Source: Dyadobacter endophyticus (GTDB lineage Bacteria; Bacteroidota; Bacteroidia; Cytophagales; Spirosomataceae). From it: a stretch of DNA of 64,000 bases. Shown here piece by piece: positions 17,840 through 25,992 of this stretch. The stretch's first letter is position 1. Each line of letters opens with the position of its first letter. The notes below the pieces were generated by a model. The model was not told where the DNA came from and searched no databases. It saw only the letters and a program-made list of their open reading frames with translations. Both the position numbers and the translations under genes were made by a program. Location of the stretch: positions 62,001 to 126,000 of the forward strand of contig NZ_BMIA01000006.1 of assembly GCF_014641595.1 (NCBI RefSeq). Reading direction: 5' to 3'.

Positions 17840-19168
17840 TCAATTCCACTTGAAAACAAGATCCTCGTCGCCAGGCTGCCTGTCGACATACATCAGGATG
17901 AGCGTCATCATCTCCTGATCGCTCCGCATATTGCCCGTCGACATGACCAGTTGCGGGGGGTTATGGGGGTTTGCCGGGTTACTTGCCGTATTATCGTAAG
18001 TCGCTTCCACGGTCACCACCGCACCTTTCGGCAGTACTACGGGTTTTTTGTATTTATAAATCTCCTGCCAGCGGAAATCCCACGCAGGCACGTGCACGAG
18101 ACCGACCGTATCGCCCGAGGCCATCGTCGCATAAGCCTTGAACTCCTTGCCGAGGTAATGCATGTGCGGCCATGCGTACAGGAGCGAAATATCGGGCTGG
18201 TTGTTTGCGATGCGCAGTTTGAAACTGCTCACCTCGTTGGCAAAGATCATCAACGGCGGTGAAATCTCCTTTTCACCGATACCTCCCGAGCCGAGGCTTA
18301 TCACCTTTACCTTGCGTTTGATAGGCGTTTTTTTGAAGAAAATATTCAATCCGTCGATGCTTTGCGCGTCTACCGAGCTGGGGCCGAAATGCACCGTCAG
18401 CAACACCACGCCCCGTTTGGGCATTATCCAACCCATATCTTCCGGGTAAGCCTCTACCGTCGTTCCCGGGATCCAGCCGCCGTAATAGGTCATTTCTTTT
18501 TTATACTTGACCCATTCATAATACTTGTCCCCCTCCGGCCCGCTCAGGTCCACGAAATCCACAGTGTTATGCAGGTCTACCGACGCGTCGGGCACGGGAT
18601 GGATCGCAAAATTGGCGTGGTGGATAAGCTTCTTGTTGTTGGAAGTAAACTCGATTGCCTCTACATTGGCCTCCTGCGCCATCTCAAATGGTATCTTGAA
18701 CATGACGAAGCGCTCCTTGGTGTCGCCTTTCAGCGCAAACGCCTCTTTCATGCTCAGTTTGAGGTCGGGCTTGCGTTTATAAGATGTGCCGGCGTCGAGA
18801 CGGGCCTGCAAATCCTGTTCGGCCTTGACGTTGGCCTTCCCTTTGGGCGTGCCGCCGTCTATCCATCCGACAATCGTTTTGATCTCTTTTTCGCTCAGCG
18901 AGCGGTCGTTTGCGAAGGAATTATAATGGTTATCGGCCTTCCAGGGCGGCATATACCTGGAACTGACGACCTGTTTGATGAATTTGGAGCGTTTGGCAAC
19001 ATCCTCGAACGTCACCAGTTGGAACGGAGCTGCCTCGCCCGCACGATGGCACGGAACGCAATTGGTATGGATAATCGGTTGTACATCCTTATAAAACTCG
19101 GGAGCCTGGCCTGCACACCAACGACACAACAGCAAAAAAACCAGAACTAGGCCTTTTCGAAACAGCAT
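17840..19168 (-). CDS. Cytochrome c / copper type II monooxygenase-like exported protein
   Basis: Starting at the ATG at 19168 gives 442 residues with a clean signal peptide (1-20). A TTG 27 bp upstream is rejected. A c-type heme site CVPCH lies at 37-41, with M73 as a possible sixth ligand. The rest resembles the two-domain fold of peptidylglycine or dopamine monooxygenases, with all copper-ligand candidates visible: H183/H184 (LIHHANF) and H260 (LLTVHF) for one site, H335/H337 (WPHMHYLG) and a Met at about 420 for the other. It may hydroxylate or oxidise an organic substrate in the periplasm, using the heme as an electron donor. That role is inferred. First gene of the operon with the FG-GAP and haloperoxidase genes. 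Confidence 0.82.
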   Translation of the reverse strand: MLFRKGLVLVFLLLCRWCAGQAPEFYKDVQPIIHTNCVPCHRAGEAAPFQLVTFEDVAKRSKFIKQVVSSRYMPPWKADNHYNSFANDRSLSEKEIKTIVGWIDGGTPKGKANVKAEQDLQARLDAGTSYKRKPDLKLSMKEAFALKGDTKERFVMFKIPFEMAQEANVEAIEFTSNNKKLIHHANFAIHPVPDASVDLHNTVDFVDLSGPEGDKYYEWVKYKKEMTYYGGWIPGTTVEAYPEDMGWIMPKRGVVLLTVHFGPSSVDAQSIDGLNIFFKKTPIKRKVKVISLGSGGIGEKEISPPLMIFANEVSSFKLRIANNQPDISLLYAWPHMHYLGKEFKAYATMASGDTVGLVHVPAWDFRWQEIYKYKKPVVLPKGAVVTVEATYDNTASNPANPHNPPQLVMSTGNMRSDQEMMTLILMYVDRQPGDEDLVFKWN

Positions 19169-19290
19169 GGTAATGAGTGGGTTTAACTCATGCAATTTAA
19201 TAACTTTAAATTAAATTTTAAGAAAATTTAATAATTAGACAATAAAATTACATGTGCACACCGGACACATCACTGTTAACCTAGAAATTC

Positions 19291-19305
19291 AGGAATTGAA
19301 TTCCT
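19291..19305. repeat. Short palindrome between argB and the monooxygenase-like gene
   Basis: AGGAATTGAATTCCT is a 15-bp odd palindrome with 7-bp arms. It lies 12 bp past the argB stop and about 120 bp before the monooxygenase-like gene. It is AT-rich with no T run, so an operator is as likely as a weak terminator. The rest of the 150-bp gap is AT-rich and shows no clear gene. Confidence 0.3.
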
Positions 19306-19317
19306 AATCTTACAGCG

Positions 19318-20106
19318 TTAACTAAGTACAATCGCAGTCCCGGCACCACCAGAAACCGCATTCGCGAGCTCATCCGCGTGGCAAATCGTCACCTGCTTTA
19401 CACCCGAATGCAAGGCTGCGAACGCATTGTCGAGCTTGGGGATCATTCCTTTATTAATAGCGCCGGTGGATTTGTACTCTTCATAAGTAGCCGGAACGAG
19501 TCTGCCAATCACCGCATCGTCGTCGTCAGGGTCGGAGAGCACGCCTTTTTTCTCGAAACAATATATCAGGTTTACTCCGAATACTTCCGACATCGCGACG
19601 GCCGTTGCGGAGGCCATCGTGTCGGCATTGGTATTGAGGAGCAGGCCTTCGGCGCTATAAGTCAATGGGGCGATGATCGGGGTAAGGCCGCTGGACAGGA
19701 TTGCATTGATTTGCTCTCCGTTTACCGCTTCGATATCGCCGACGAATCCGTAATCGATCGTTTTCACCGGGCGTTTGACAGAACGTATGATACCGCCGTC
19801 AGCACCGGTGAGGCCGATCGCATTGCAGCCCGCCGCCTGTAATTGCGCCACCAGGTTTTTGTTCACCAGCCCTCCGTATACCATCGTTACCACATCCAGC
19901 ATCGGCTGGTCGGTAATGCGGCGGCCGTCGACCATTTGCGTTTCGATCTGCAATTTTGCGGCTACCTGCGTGGCGACTTTTCCGCCACCGTGCACGAGGA
20001 TTTTAGGTGCATCGAGCTGCGCAAAGGCTTTGAGAAAACGGGCAGATGCTTCGGGATTATCGATCACATTACCGCCGATCTTGACTACGTATAAGGGCTG
20101 GGACAT
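19318..20106 (-). CDS. argB: N-acetylglutamate kinase family (ArgB)
   Basis: This 262-residue amino-acid kinase has an N-terminal VVKIGGNVID, a substrate-side ILVHGGGK, TGADGGIIRSVKRP in the middle and LNTNADTMASATAVAM, followed by GMIPKLDNAFAAL near the end. It phosphorylates the gamma-carboxyl of an N-acylated glutamate in arginine synthesis. Several Bacteroidota use N-succinyl rather than N-acetyl intermediates, and the sequence alone does not let me tell which applies. It stands alone, divergent from the DsbD-like gene, with its own promoter element. Confidence 0.92.
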   Translation of the reverse strand: MSQPLYVVKIGGNVIDNPEASARFLKAFAQLDAPKILVHGGGKVATQVAAKLQIETQMVDGRRITDQPMLDVVTMVYGGLVNKNLVAQLQAAGCNAIGLTGADGGIIRSVKRPVKTIDYGFVGDIEAVNGEQINAILSSGLTPIIAPLTYSAEGLLLNTNADTMASATAVAMSEVFGVNLIYCFEKKGVLSDPDDDDAVIGRLVPATYEEYKSTGAINKGMIPKLDNAFAALHSGVKQVTICHADELANAVSGGAGTAIVLS

Positions 20107-20141
20107 GTTAATAACTGTTAACTATTCTGAATTTGAGGCGA

Positions 20142-20149
20142 CAAAGGTA
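20142..20149 (-). promoter_or_regulatory. -7 promoter element for argB
   Basis: On the minus strand TACCTTTG matches TAnnTTTG exactly and lies 35 bp before the argB start codon. This is a typical position for a Bacteroidota promoter. Confidence 0.55.
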
Positions 20150-20253
20150 GCAGAAACGTGAATCGGGGGAAAGGGAATTTCAAATGATGAATTTTTTTAG
20201 CCAAATTACGTTGGTTAAGAAAGCTCTATCAAAATTGTAGATTGATCGCCTGG

Positions 20254-20283
20254 CCCGGCGGACCGGCGACCCGGCGGACCGGC
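20254..20283. repeat. Short GC-rich direct repeat
   Basis: CCCGGCGGACCGGC occurs twice (20254-20267 and 20270-20283), separated by GA. It lies in the leader region of the DsbD-like gene, about 25 bp before its ATG. Its GC content stands out from the AT-rich intergenic DNA around it. Confidence 0.6.
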
Positions 20284-20308
20284 AAAGCCATTACCTCAAA
20301 ACATCGAC

Positions 20309-22417
20309 ATGAAACGCGGTATTATATTCATTTTCAGCATTTGTCTCTTTGTAACAGGCCTCGCACACGCGCAGGTGCAAAAGGCCAAAGCACATTGGAC
20401 TTATACATTTTCCAAACCGGAAGTCAAAAAAGGAGAAACCGTTGACCTGGTTTTTACCGCGACCATCGACAAGGACTGGTATATGTATTCCTCCGACTTC
20501 GACCCGGACCTGGGCCCGATGCTGACCACATTTACCTTTGAGAAGAACAATACTTTCGAGGTCGTCGGCAAACTGAAACCGCAGAATCCGAAAACGAAAT
20601 TCGAAGAGGTTTGGCAGGGTAATGTGCGCTATTTCGAAGGAAAAGGTGTTTTTAAACAAACCGTAAAAATCCTGGCCGATAACCCGGTCATCAAAGGAGC
20701 TTCCGAATACCAGACTTGCAGCCACGTGAGCGGCCTGTGTATTCCCGGCGGCGACGATTTTGAATTTAAGGGATTGAAAGTTGCCTCAGCGACGACTTCA
20801 GCGGGCGAGCAACCAAATCTGGGTACCACCGCCCCGGCCGACAGGCCGAGTGCCGCACCCGTTGCCGCGCCAACTGCCCCGGCCACACCCAATGATACAG
20901 CCGTAGCCATTTCGGCATCGGACATTCCTGCGACCACCAACAGCGCAACCACCGCAGCAACTACCATCGAAGCTTCCGAAACGCCCGTAGCCGACGGCTC
21001 ATTGTGGGGTTTCGCATTAGCCGCATTCCTCTCCGGGCTGGTCGCGTTGCTTACCCCCTGTGTATTCCCGATCATCCCGATGACCGTGAGCTTTTTCACC
21101 AACCAGGAAAAGGGTAAATTCAAGGCTTTCCTATATGGTATTTCAATTATTCTGATCTATACATTAATAGGTACCGTCGTTTCGCGGCTGAATGGCCCGG
21201 CATTTGCCAACTTCCTCAGCACGCACTGGCTGCCCAATCTGCTCTTTTTCGCGATTTTCATCACATTCGGACTTTCCTTTCTGGGTCTTTTCGAGATCGT
21301 GCTGCCGAGTGGTTTTGTTAATAAAATGGACCAGAAGGCCGACCAGGGCGGCTATGCGGGTGTTTTCTTCATGGCATTTACATTGGTACTCGTCTCATTC
21401 TCTTGCACCGGCCCGATTGTCGGCAGCTTGCTCGTGGCCTCCGCGGGTGGCGAGGTCGTGAAGCCTATTGTGGGTATGGCGGCATTCTCGGCTGCATTTG
21501 CCATTCCGTTTACCTCGTTCGCATTGTTCCCGCAGTGGTTGAAGTCGCTTCCCAAATCGGGCGGTTGGCTGAATACTGTGAAAGTGGTGCTCGGCTTTCT
21601 TGAATTGGCATTAGCATTGAAATTTTTCAGCATTGCGGATCAGGTTTACCACTGGCATTTGCTGGATCGTGAGATTTACCTGGCATTCTGGATCGTCATT
21701 TTCGCATTGCTGGGCTTCTACCTGCTCGGCAAGATCCGCACGCCTCATGATTCGCCCATTGAGAAAGTGAGCGTACCGCGCCTGCTTCTTTCTATTATCA
21801 CTTTCACATTCGTCGTGTACATGCTCCCGGGCATGTGGGGAGCGCCGCTAAAAGCATTGGCCGGTTACCTGCCTCCGCAATCGACATTGGATTTTGATTT
21901 AAATAAAAGAAGTGCGGCCTCTGCAACGCCATCAGCTATTTCTGGTGAAACCCGCAAGTACGCAGACCTGTTCCACTTGCCTCACGAACTTGATGGTTTC
22001 TTCGACTACCAGGAAGCATTGGCCTATGCCAAAAAAGTCAACAAACCCGTGTTCATCGATTTCACCGGCCACGGCTGCGTGAACTGCCGCGAAATGGAAG
22101 CACGGGTATGGGTAGATCCCGCCGTTTTGCAACGTCTTCGCAATGATTACGTAATCGTTGCTTTGTACGTCGACGACAAGACAGAGCTTCCCGAAGCGCA
22201 GTGGTATACTTCCAAATACGATAACAAGGCCAAGAAAACCATCGGTGCGCAGAATGCCGACCTGCAAATCGTGAAATACAACAACAATGCGCAGCCGCAT
22301 TACTGCCTTGTGGATCATGAAGGAAACCTGCTCGTAGCACCTAAAAACTACGACCTGGATCCGGCCAAATTTGCGTCGTTCCTGGATAGCGGGAAAGCAG
22401 CATTCGCAAAGAACTGA
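20309..22417 (+). CDS. DsbD-family protein-disulfide reductase
   Basis: The 702-residue protein has the three DsbD parts. After a signal peptide (1-21) an alpha domain carries C137 and C144 (YQTCSHVSGLC). A low-complexity Ala/Pro/Thr linker spans about 160-228. A CcdA-like membrane domain with about eight helices spans 230-515, holding the redox pair C251 (LLTPCVFPIIP) and C366 (SFSCTGPI). A C-terminal thioredoxin domain has GCVNC (C590/C593). DsbD passes electrons from cytoplasmic thioredoxin through the inner membrane to periplasmic thiol proteins. The number and order of Cys pairs are complete, so it should be active. It is probably monocistronic. Confidence 0.92.
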   Translation: MKRGIIFIFSICLFVTGLAHAQVQKAKAHWTYTFSKPEVKKGETVDLVFTATIDKDWYMYSSDFDPDLGPMLTTFTFEKNNTFEVVGKLKPQNPKTKFEEVWQGNVRYFEGKGVFKQTVKILADNPVIKGASEYQTCSHVSGLCIPGGDDFEFKGLKVASATTSAGEQPNLGTTAPADRPSAAPVAAPTAPATPNDTAVAISASDIPATTNSATTAATTIEASETPVADGSLWGFALAAFLSGLVALLTPCVFPIIPMTVSFFTNQEKGKFKAFLYGISIILIYTLIGTVVSRLNGPAFANFLSTHWLPNLLFFAIFITFGLSFLGLFEIVLPSGFVNKMDQKADQGGYAGVFFMAFTLVLVSFSCTGPIVGSLLVASAGGEVVKPIVGMAAFSAAFAIPFTSFALFPQWLKSLPKSGGWLNTVKVVLGFLELALALKFFSIADQVYHWHLLDREIYLAFWIVIFALLGFYLLGKIRTPHDSPIEKVSVPRLLLSIITFTFVVYMLPGMWGAPLKALAGYLPPQSTLDFDLNKRSAASATPSAISGETRKYADLFHLPHELDGFFDYQEALAYAKKVNKPVFIDFTGHGCVNCREMEARVWVDPAVLQRLRNDYVIVALYVDDKTELPEAQWYTSKYDNKAKKTIGAQNADLQIVKYNNNAQPHYCLVDHEGNLLVAPKNYDLDPAKFASFLDSGKAAFAKN

Positions 22418-22438
22418 CCCAGAACCCAGAACCCAGAA

Positions 22439-22458
22439 CCCAAGGCTTAAGCCTTGGG
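22439..22458. repeat. REP-like palindrome, CCCAAGG family, with heptamer repeats
   Basis: CCCAAGGCTTAAGCCTTGGG is a perfect 20-bp palindrome between the DsbD-like gene and the next gene. It is directly preceded by three tandem copies of CCCAGAA (22418-22438), which start right after the dsbD stop codon. Related palindromes are at 35286 and 42584. Confidence 0.85.
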
Positions 22459-22501
22459 CTATTGAGCTGGCTAGACGATCATCCATACCCCCACTGAAAC
22501 T

Positions 22502-24985
22502 ATGTTCAAACGCTGGCTTACCGCGCTGACACTACTTACTACCTCAACAATTTTTGCGCAGTCCATCCGCCCACCGGCAACGCCGCTGGTGACCGTCGAC
22601 CCTTACACGAGCGTTTGGTCGTTCGGCGACCAGCTCGCAGGCTCTGTTACCAAACATTGGACCGGCAAACCGCATCCGATGGACGGGCTCATCCGAGTCG
22701 ACGGCAAAGCTTACCGCTTTATGGGCGCTGCCGCAGCCGAAATGAAAACGATTCTGCCGACGGCTAAACAGGAAGCCTACACCGCTAAATTCACAACTAC
22801 CAAGCCCGATCCGAAATGGTGGTTCAAGGACGGCTACAATATCAGCACCTGGAAACAAGGTCCCGCCCCATTTGGTACGCACGAGCGGAACGATGCCATG
22901 CTCCAAGGCGGCACCGAATTCCCGCAGGAGCTCTGGTACCGCCGCGAATTCAATCTTACGAATATAGATTTTGAAAAACCCGTCCTGAATATCTTCCATG
23001 ACGACGACGTGCAGGTATTTATCAACGGCGTGCCCGCATTTGACTGCGCCCCTTGCTTTACGGGCGATTACGAGTTCAAACCGATCAGTCCGGCGGCGGC
23101 AAAAGCATTGAAAAAAGGCAAAAACACATTAGCTGCCTATGTAAAAAATGGCGCTGGTCCGGGTTACATCGATATTGGCCTGGCCGATGAAATTGCGCCG
23201 AAAGGCGCCGATGTGGTTGCATTGGCGAAGCAGACTGGTTTTGAAATGACGGCTACGCAATCAATTTACAACTTCGAGGCGGGCCCTGTGCAGCTTCAAG
23301 TGCGGTTTGTAGCACCGTTGATCATGAAAGATATGAACCTGCTTTCGCGTCCGGTGAACTATGTTGTGTACGAAGTCAAATCTACGGATGGCAAGCAGCA
23401 CGACGTAAGCATTCTCAATGCAGTATCCGGGCTTTGGGCTACAAACGACGCTAGCCAATCGGTGGTCGGCAAGGAAGCGAACCAGGATGGCCTGACTACC
23501 CTGTCGCTCGCTAATTCTGTTCAAAATCTCCTGGCCAAAAAAGGCGACGATGTCCGCATCGACTGGGGCCAGGCTTATCTTGCGGCTCCACAAGGCACTG
23601 TGAAAGGCTCGGCAATCGGCCTGTCGACAGATATTATCAAAGAATTTGCTTCAAAAGGCTCCCTTAGCGTCGATCAGGCCGGCGCGGCTCCTGCGGATAC
23701 CAAATCAATAGGTTTGATATTGAATGCTGGAAAAGTGGGAAGTGAAAGCAAATCGCTGCACGCATTGCTGGCTTATGACGATGGTTATTCGGTCCAGTAT
23801 TTTGGTCAAAACCTGCGTCCGTGGTGGAACCGCGAAGGCAACAAAACCATCGCCGGAGAGCTGAAAGGCGCTGAGAACGATTTCGCCAAAATCCTCCAAA
23901 CCTGCGAAGAAACTGATAAAACCATTTACGACGACGCATTCAAAGCCGGCGGCAAGCAGTATGCCGAGCTTTGCGTACTCGCCTACCGCCAGGCCATTTC
24001 GGCCCACAAACTGGTAGCCGATCCGACCGGCACGCCATTGTTCTTCTCCAAAGAAAATTTCAGCAACGGCTCCATCGGAACGGTCGATATCACTTACCCA
24101 TCGGCGCCATTGTTTCTCCTCTACAATCCGACATTGCTGAAAGGCATGATGGAACCCATTTTCTATTATTCGGAGAGTGGCAAATGGACCAAACCTTTCG
24201 CCGCGCACGATGTAGGCACCTACCCCCTCGCGAACGGCCAGACATACGGCGAAGACATGCCCGTGGAAGAAGCCGGCAACATGCTCATCCTCACCTATGC
24301 CATCACCAAAGCCGAAGGCAATACGGATTTCGCCAAAAAGCATTGGAAAACCCTCAGCGTTTGGGCCAATTACCTGAAAAAAGAAGGTTTCGACCCAGCC
24401 AACCAGCTCTGCACCGACGATTTCGCGGGGCATTTGGCTCGGAATACCAACTTGTCGATCAAAGCGATCATGGGCCTCGCCTCCTACGCTAAACTCGCGG
24501 AGCAGCTCGGCGATTCCAAGGAAGCCACCGAAGTGAATGCATTAACCAAAGACTTCGCCCAAAAATGGATGCAAATGGCCGCCGACGGCGATCATTACGC
24601 ATTGACTTTCGATAAAAAAGGCACATGGAGCCAGAAATACAACCTCGTTTGGGATAAGCTACTTGGGCTGAATGTGTTTCCTGAAACCGTCGCCCGGAAA
24701 GAAATAGCCTATTATCTGACCAAACAGCAACCTTTCGGCCTCCCGCTCGACAGCCGCAAAACTTACTCTAAATCCGACTGGATCGTCTGGACCGCCACAT
24801 TGGCCGAAAAGTTTGAGGATTTTCAGTCCATTATCCAGCCTATTTACAAGTATGCCAATGGCACAACGGATCGCATTCCGCTATCGGACTGGCACGAGAC
24901 TACCAATGGAAAGTCGGTTGGTTTCCGTGCGAGGTCTGTGGTTGGGGGGTATTGGATGAAGGTGCTTGGGGAGCGGTGGAAGTAA
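22502..24985 (+). CDS. Secreted glutaminase-family protein (GtaA-like; DUF4964/5127/4965/1793)
   Basis: The 827-residue protein has a signal peptide (1-19) and then IRPPATPLVTVDPYTSVWS, the usual start of the DUF4964 region in this family. A DUF5127-like beta domain follows, then DUF4965 around residues 430-620 (FFSKENFSNGSIGTVDITYP and QTYGEDMPVEEAGNMLILTY) and an alpha/alpha-barrel DUF1793-type part to the end (HYALTFDKKGTWSQKYNLVW). Fungal members have been called glutaminase A, but Bacteroidota members are usually unproven and may act on glycans. The neighbours do not indicate a substrate. It ends 11 bp from the stop of a convergent gene. Confidence 0.8.
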   Translation: MFKRWLTALTLLTTSTIFAQSIRPPATPLVTVDPYTSVWSFGDQLAGSVTKHWTGKPHPMDGLIRVDGKAYRFMGAAAAEMKTILPTAKQEAYTAKFTTTKPDPKWWFKDGYNISTWKQGPAPFGTHERNDAMLQGGTEFPQELWYRREFNLTNIDFEKPVLNIFHDDDVQVFINGVPAFDCAPCFTGDYEFKPISPAAAKALKKGKNTLAAYVKNGAGPGYIDIGLADEIAPKGADVVALAKQTGFEMTATQSIYNFEAGPVQLQVRFVAPLIMKDMNLLSRPVNYVVYEVKSTDGKQHDVSILNAVSGLWATNDASQSVVGKEANQDGLTTLSLANSVQNLLAKKGDDVRIDWGQAYLAAPQGTVKGSAIGLSTDIIKEFASKGSLSVDQAGAAPADTKSIGLILNAGKVGSESKSLHALLAYDDGYSVQYFGQNLRPWWNREGNKTIAGELKGAENDFAKILQTCEETDKTIYDDAFKAGGKQYAELCVLAYRQAISAHKLVADPTGTPLFFSKENFSNGSIGTVDITYPSAPLFLLYNPTLLKGMMEPIFYYSESGKWTKPFAAHDVGTYPLANGQTYGEDMPVEEAGNMLILTYAITKAEGNTDFAKKHWKTLSVWANYLKKEGFDPANQLCTDDFAGHLARNTNLSIKAIMGLASYAKLAEQLGDSKEATEVNALTKDFAQKWMQMAADGDHYALTFDKKGTWSQKYNLVWDKLLGLNVFPETVARKEIAYYLTKQQPFGLPLDSRKTYSKSDWIVWTATLAEKFEDFQSIIQPIYKYANGTTDRIPLSDWHETTNGKSVGFRARSVVGGYWMKVLGERWK

Positions 24986-24996
24986 CATTCAATCAC

Positions 24997-25776
24997 TCAA
25001 AAATCGTAACTGACCCCTTCCGGCAGGGCTTCCACAGCGACTTTCATCCATTTTCCTTTAATTTTAATCACTACCATGTCACGGTCTTTATCGTAAAAGA
25101 TCGTCCCGTCGCCACCGCTTTTTAGCTCCTTATAGTTCACATATTTGGCATCTTTTTCCGCATTCTGTTCATCGTCACCGGCTGGTTTTGTGGTTGAAAT
25201 ATCTTCCTTCCCAATAGCGCCGAGCGTTAATGCATTGGTCAGTTTAAGCGAACCATAGAATAATGCCTTGTCGCGCCCGAACATAAAAGAATGCTGCCGG
25301 ACATCGGAGCCGATTTTGAACCAGTTATAGGCCATTTCGTCGTGGTTGTAGACCGTGGAGTAATAGTACAGCTCCGCTACCGGCCGCTCCGCCTCCACAT
25401 GTTTATTGACCAGCATGGTAATGCGGGATTTATCGTCTTTGGCGTACCCCTCAAACACATGATACCCCCAGCGCTTCTTATTCCGCTCCTCCGCATTGCC
25501 CCGGACCTGGATCATATAGGGCGTACTCAAAATACCTTCCACGGTCGTGTACATTGGCGTTTTACCAGGTACAAATCCGAAGCTGTACCCCCGCTCCTTC
25601 CACCGGAACCAGGTGGTGTCGATATCCGACCGCAGCTCTACCCGTTTGAAAGCCGACTGTTGGCTTCCGTTCACAAGCTGGATGTAGGAGTTTGGGGAAC
25701 CGGCTTCCTGCCGTTGCTGGGCCTGGGCGAACATGCCGGGAAACAGGATCAGTATTGAGAAAATGTGGTTTTTCAT
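24997..25776 (-). CDS. Exported protein of unknown function
   Basis: I do not recognise this 259-residue protein. It has a clear signal peptide (about 1-20, ending AQAQ) and no membrane segment or lipobox. The mature part is mixed, with many aromatic and charged residues (WFRWKERGYSFGFVPGK, AELYYYSTVYNHDEMAYNWF). An acidic lysine-rich stretch lies near 196-215, and the end carries the strand-like pattern MVVIKIKGKWMKVAVEALP. There are no Cys residues. It is convergent with the glutaminase-family gene and divergent from the DUF4143 region. Confidence 0.7.
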   Translation of the reverse strand: MKNHIFSILILFPGMFAQAQQRQEAGSPNSYIQLVNGSQQSAFKRVELRSDIDTTWFRWKERGYSFGFVPGKTPMYTTVEGILSTPYMIQVRGNAEERNKKRWGYHVFEGYAKDDKSRITMLVNKHVEAERPVAELYYYSTVYNHDEMAYNWFKIGSDVRQHSFMFGRDKALFYGSLKLTNALTLGAIGKEDISTTKPAGDDEQNAEKDAKYVNYKELKSGGDGTIFYDKDRDMVVIKIKGKWMKVAVEALPEGVSYDF

Positions 25777-25960
25777 ATTAAATGTATGTGGTTGGTTAAA
25801 TCCTGCGCTGGTTGGGAAGGTTCCGATTATTGAGTTTGAGACAATTGAACAGATTTTAAAATTCGAGGCGCGTCATAATAAGGCTGAAACAAAATTTAAG
25901 ACGACGAAAACTGCAGACGTAACGGTCGTAGTTGCTAAAAACTCGTGCTCATCCTTGTAA
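25763..25960 (+). CDS. Possible small gene or 3' gene remnant before the DUF4143 ATPase
   Basis: From about 25793 the frame reads LNPALVGKVPIIEFETIEQ, then a Lys/Thr-rich stretch ending TVVVAKNSCSSL. This looks more like protein than chance sequence. The frame has only a doubtful start (ATG at 25763) that overlaps the signal-peptide region of the opposite gene. It could be the tail of a decayed gene. Its stop codon lies inside the left arm of the 25950 hairpin. Confidence 0.25.
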   Translation: MWFFILNVCGWLNPALVGKVPIIEFETIEQILKFEARHNKAETKFKTTKTADVTVVVAKNSCSSL

Positions 25961-25992
25961 ATTTAACGCTCGATGTTAAATTTACAAGGATG
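25950..25992 (+). promoter_or_regulatory. Perfect hairpin over the RBS and start codon of the DUF4143 ATPase gene
   Basis: An 18-bp inverted repeat (25950-25967 and 25975-25992) with a 7-nt loop runs right up to the gene. Its right arm reads GTTAAATTTACAAGGATG, so an AAGG ribosome-site-like motif and the ATG itself are inside the stem. As RNA it would block initiation. As DNA the AT-rich palindrome could bind a dimeric protein, such as the ATPase product or a partner. Confidence 0.75.

Noticed and set aside
18362..19150. 262-codon open frame on the plus strand
   Set aside because: It is antisense to the cytochrome/copper monooxygenase-like gene, which has clear motifs on the other strand.
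22418..22458. Tandem CCCAGAA units considered as a CRISPR start
   Set aside because: The units are 7 bp with no spacers, and no cas gene is in the window.
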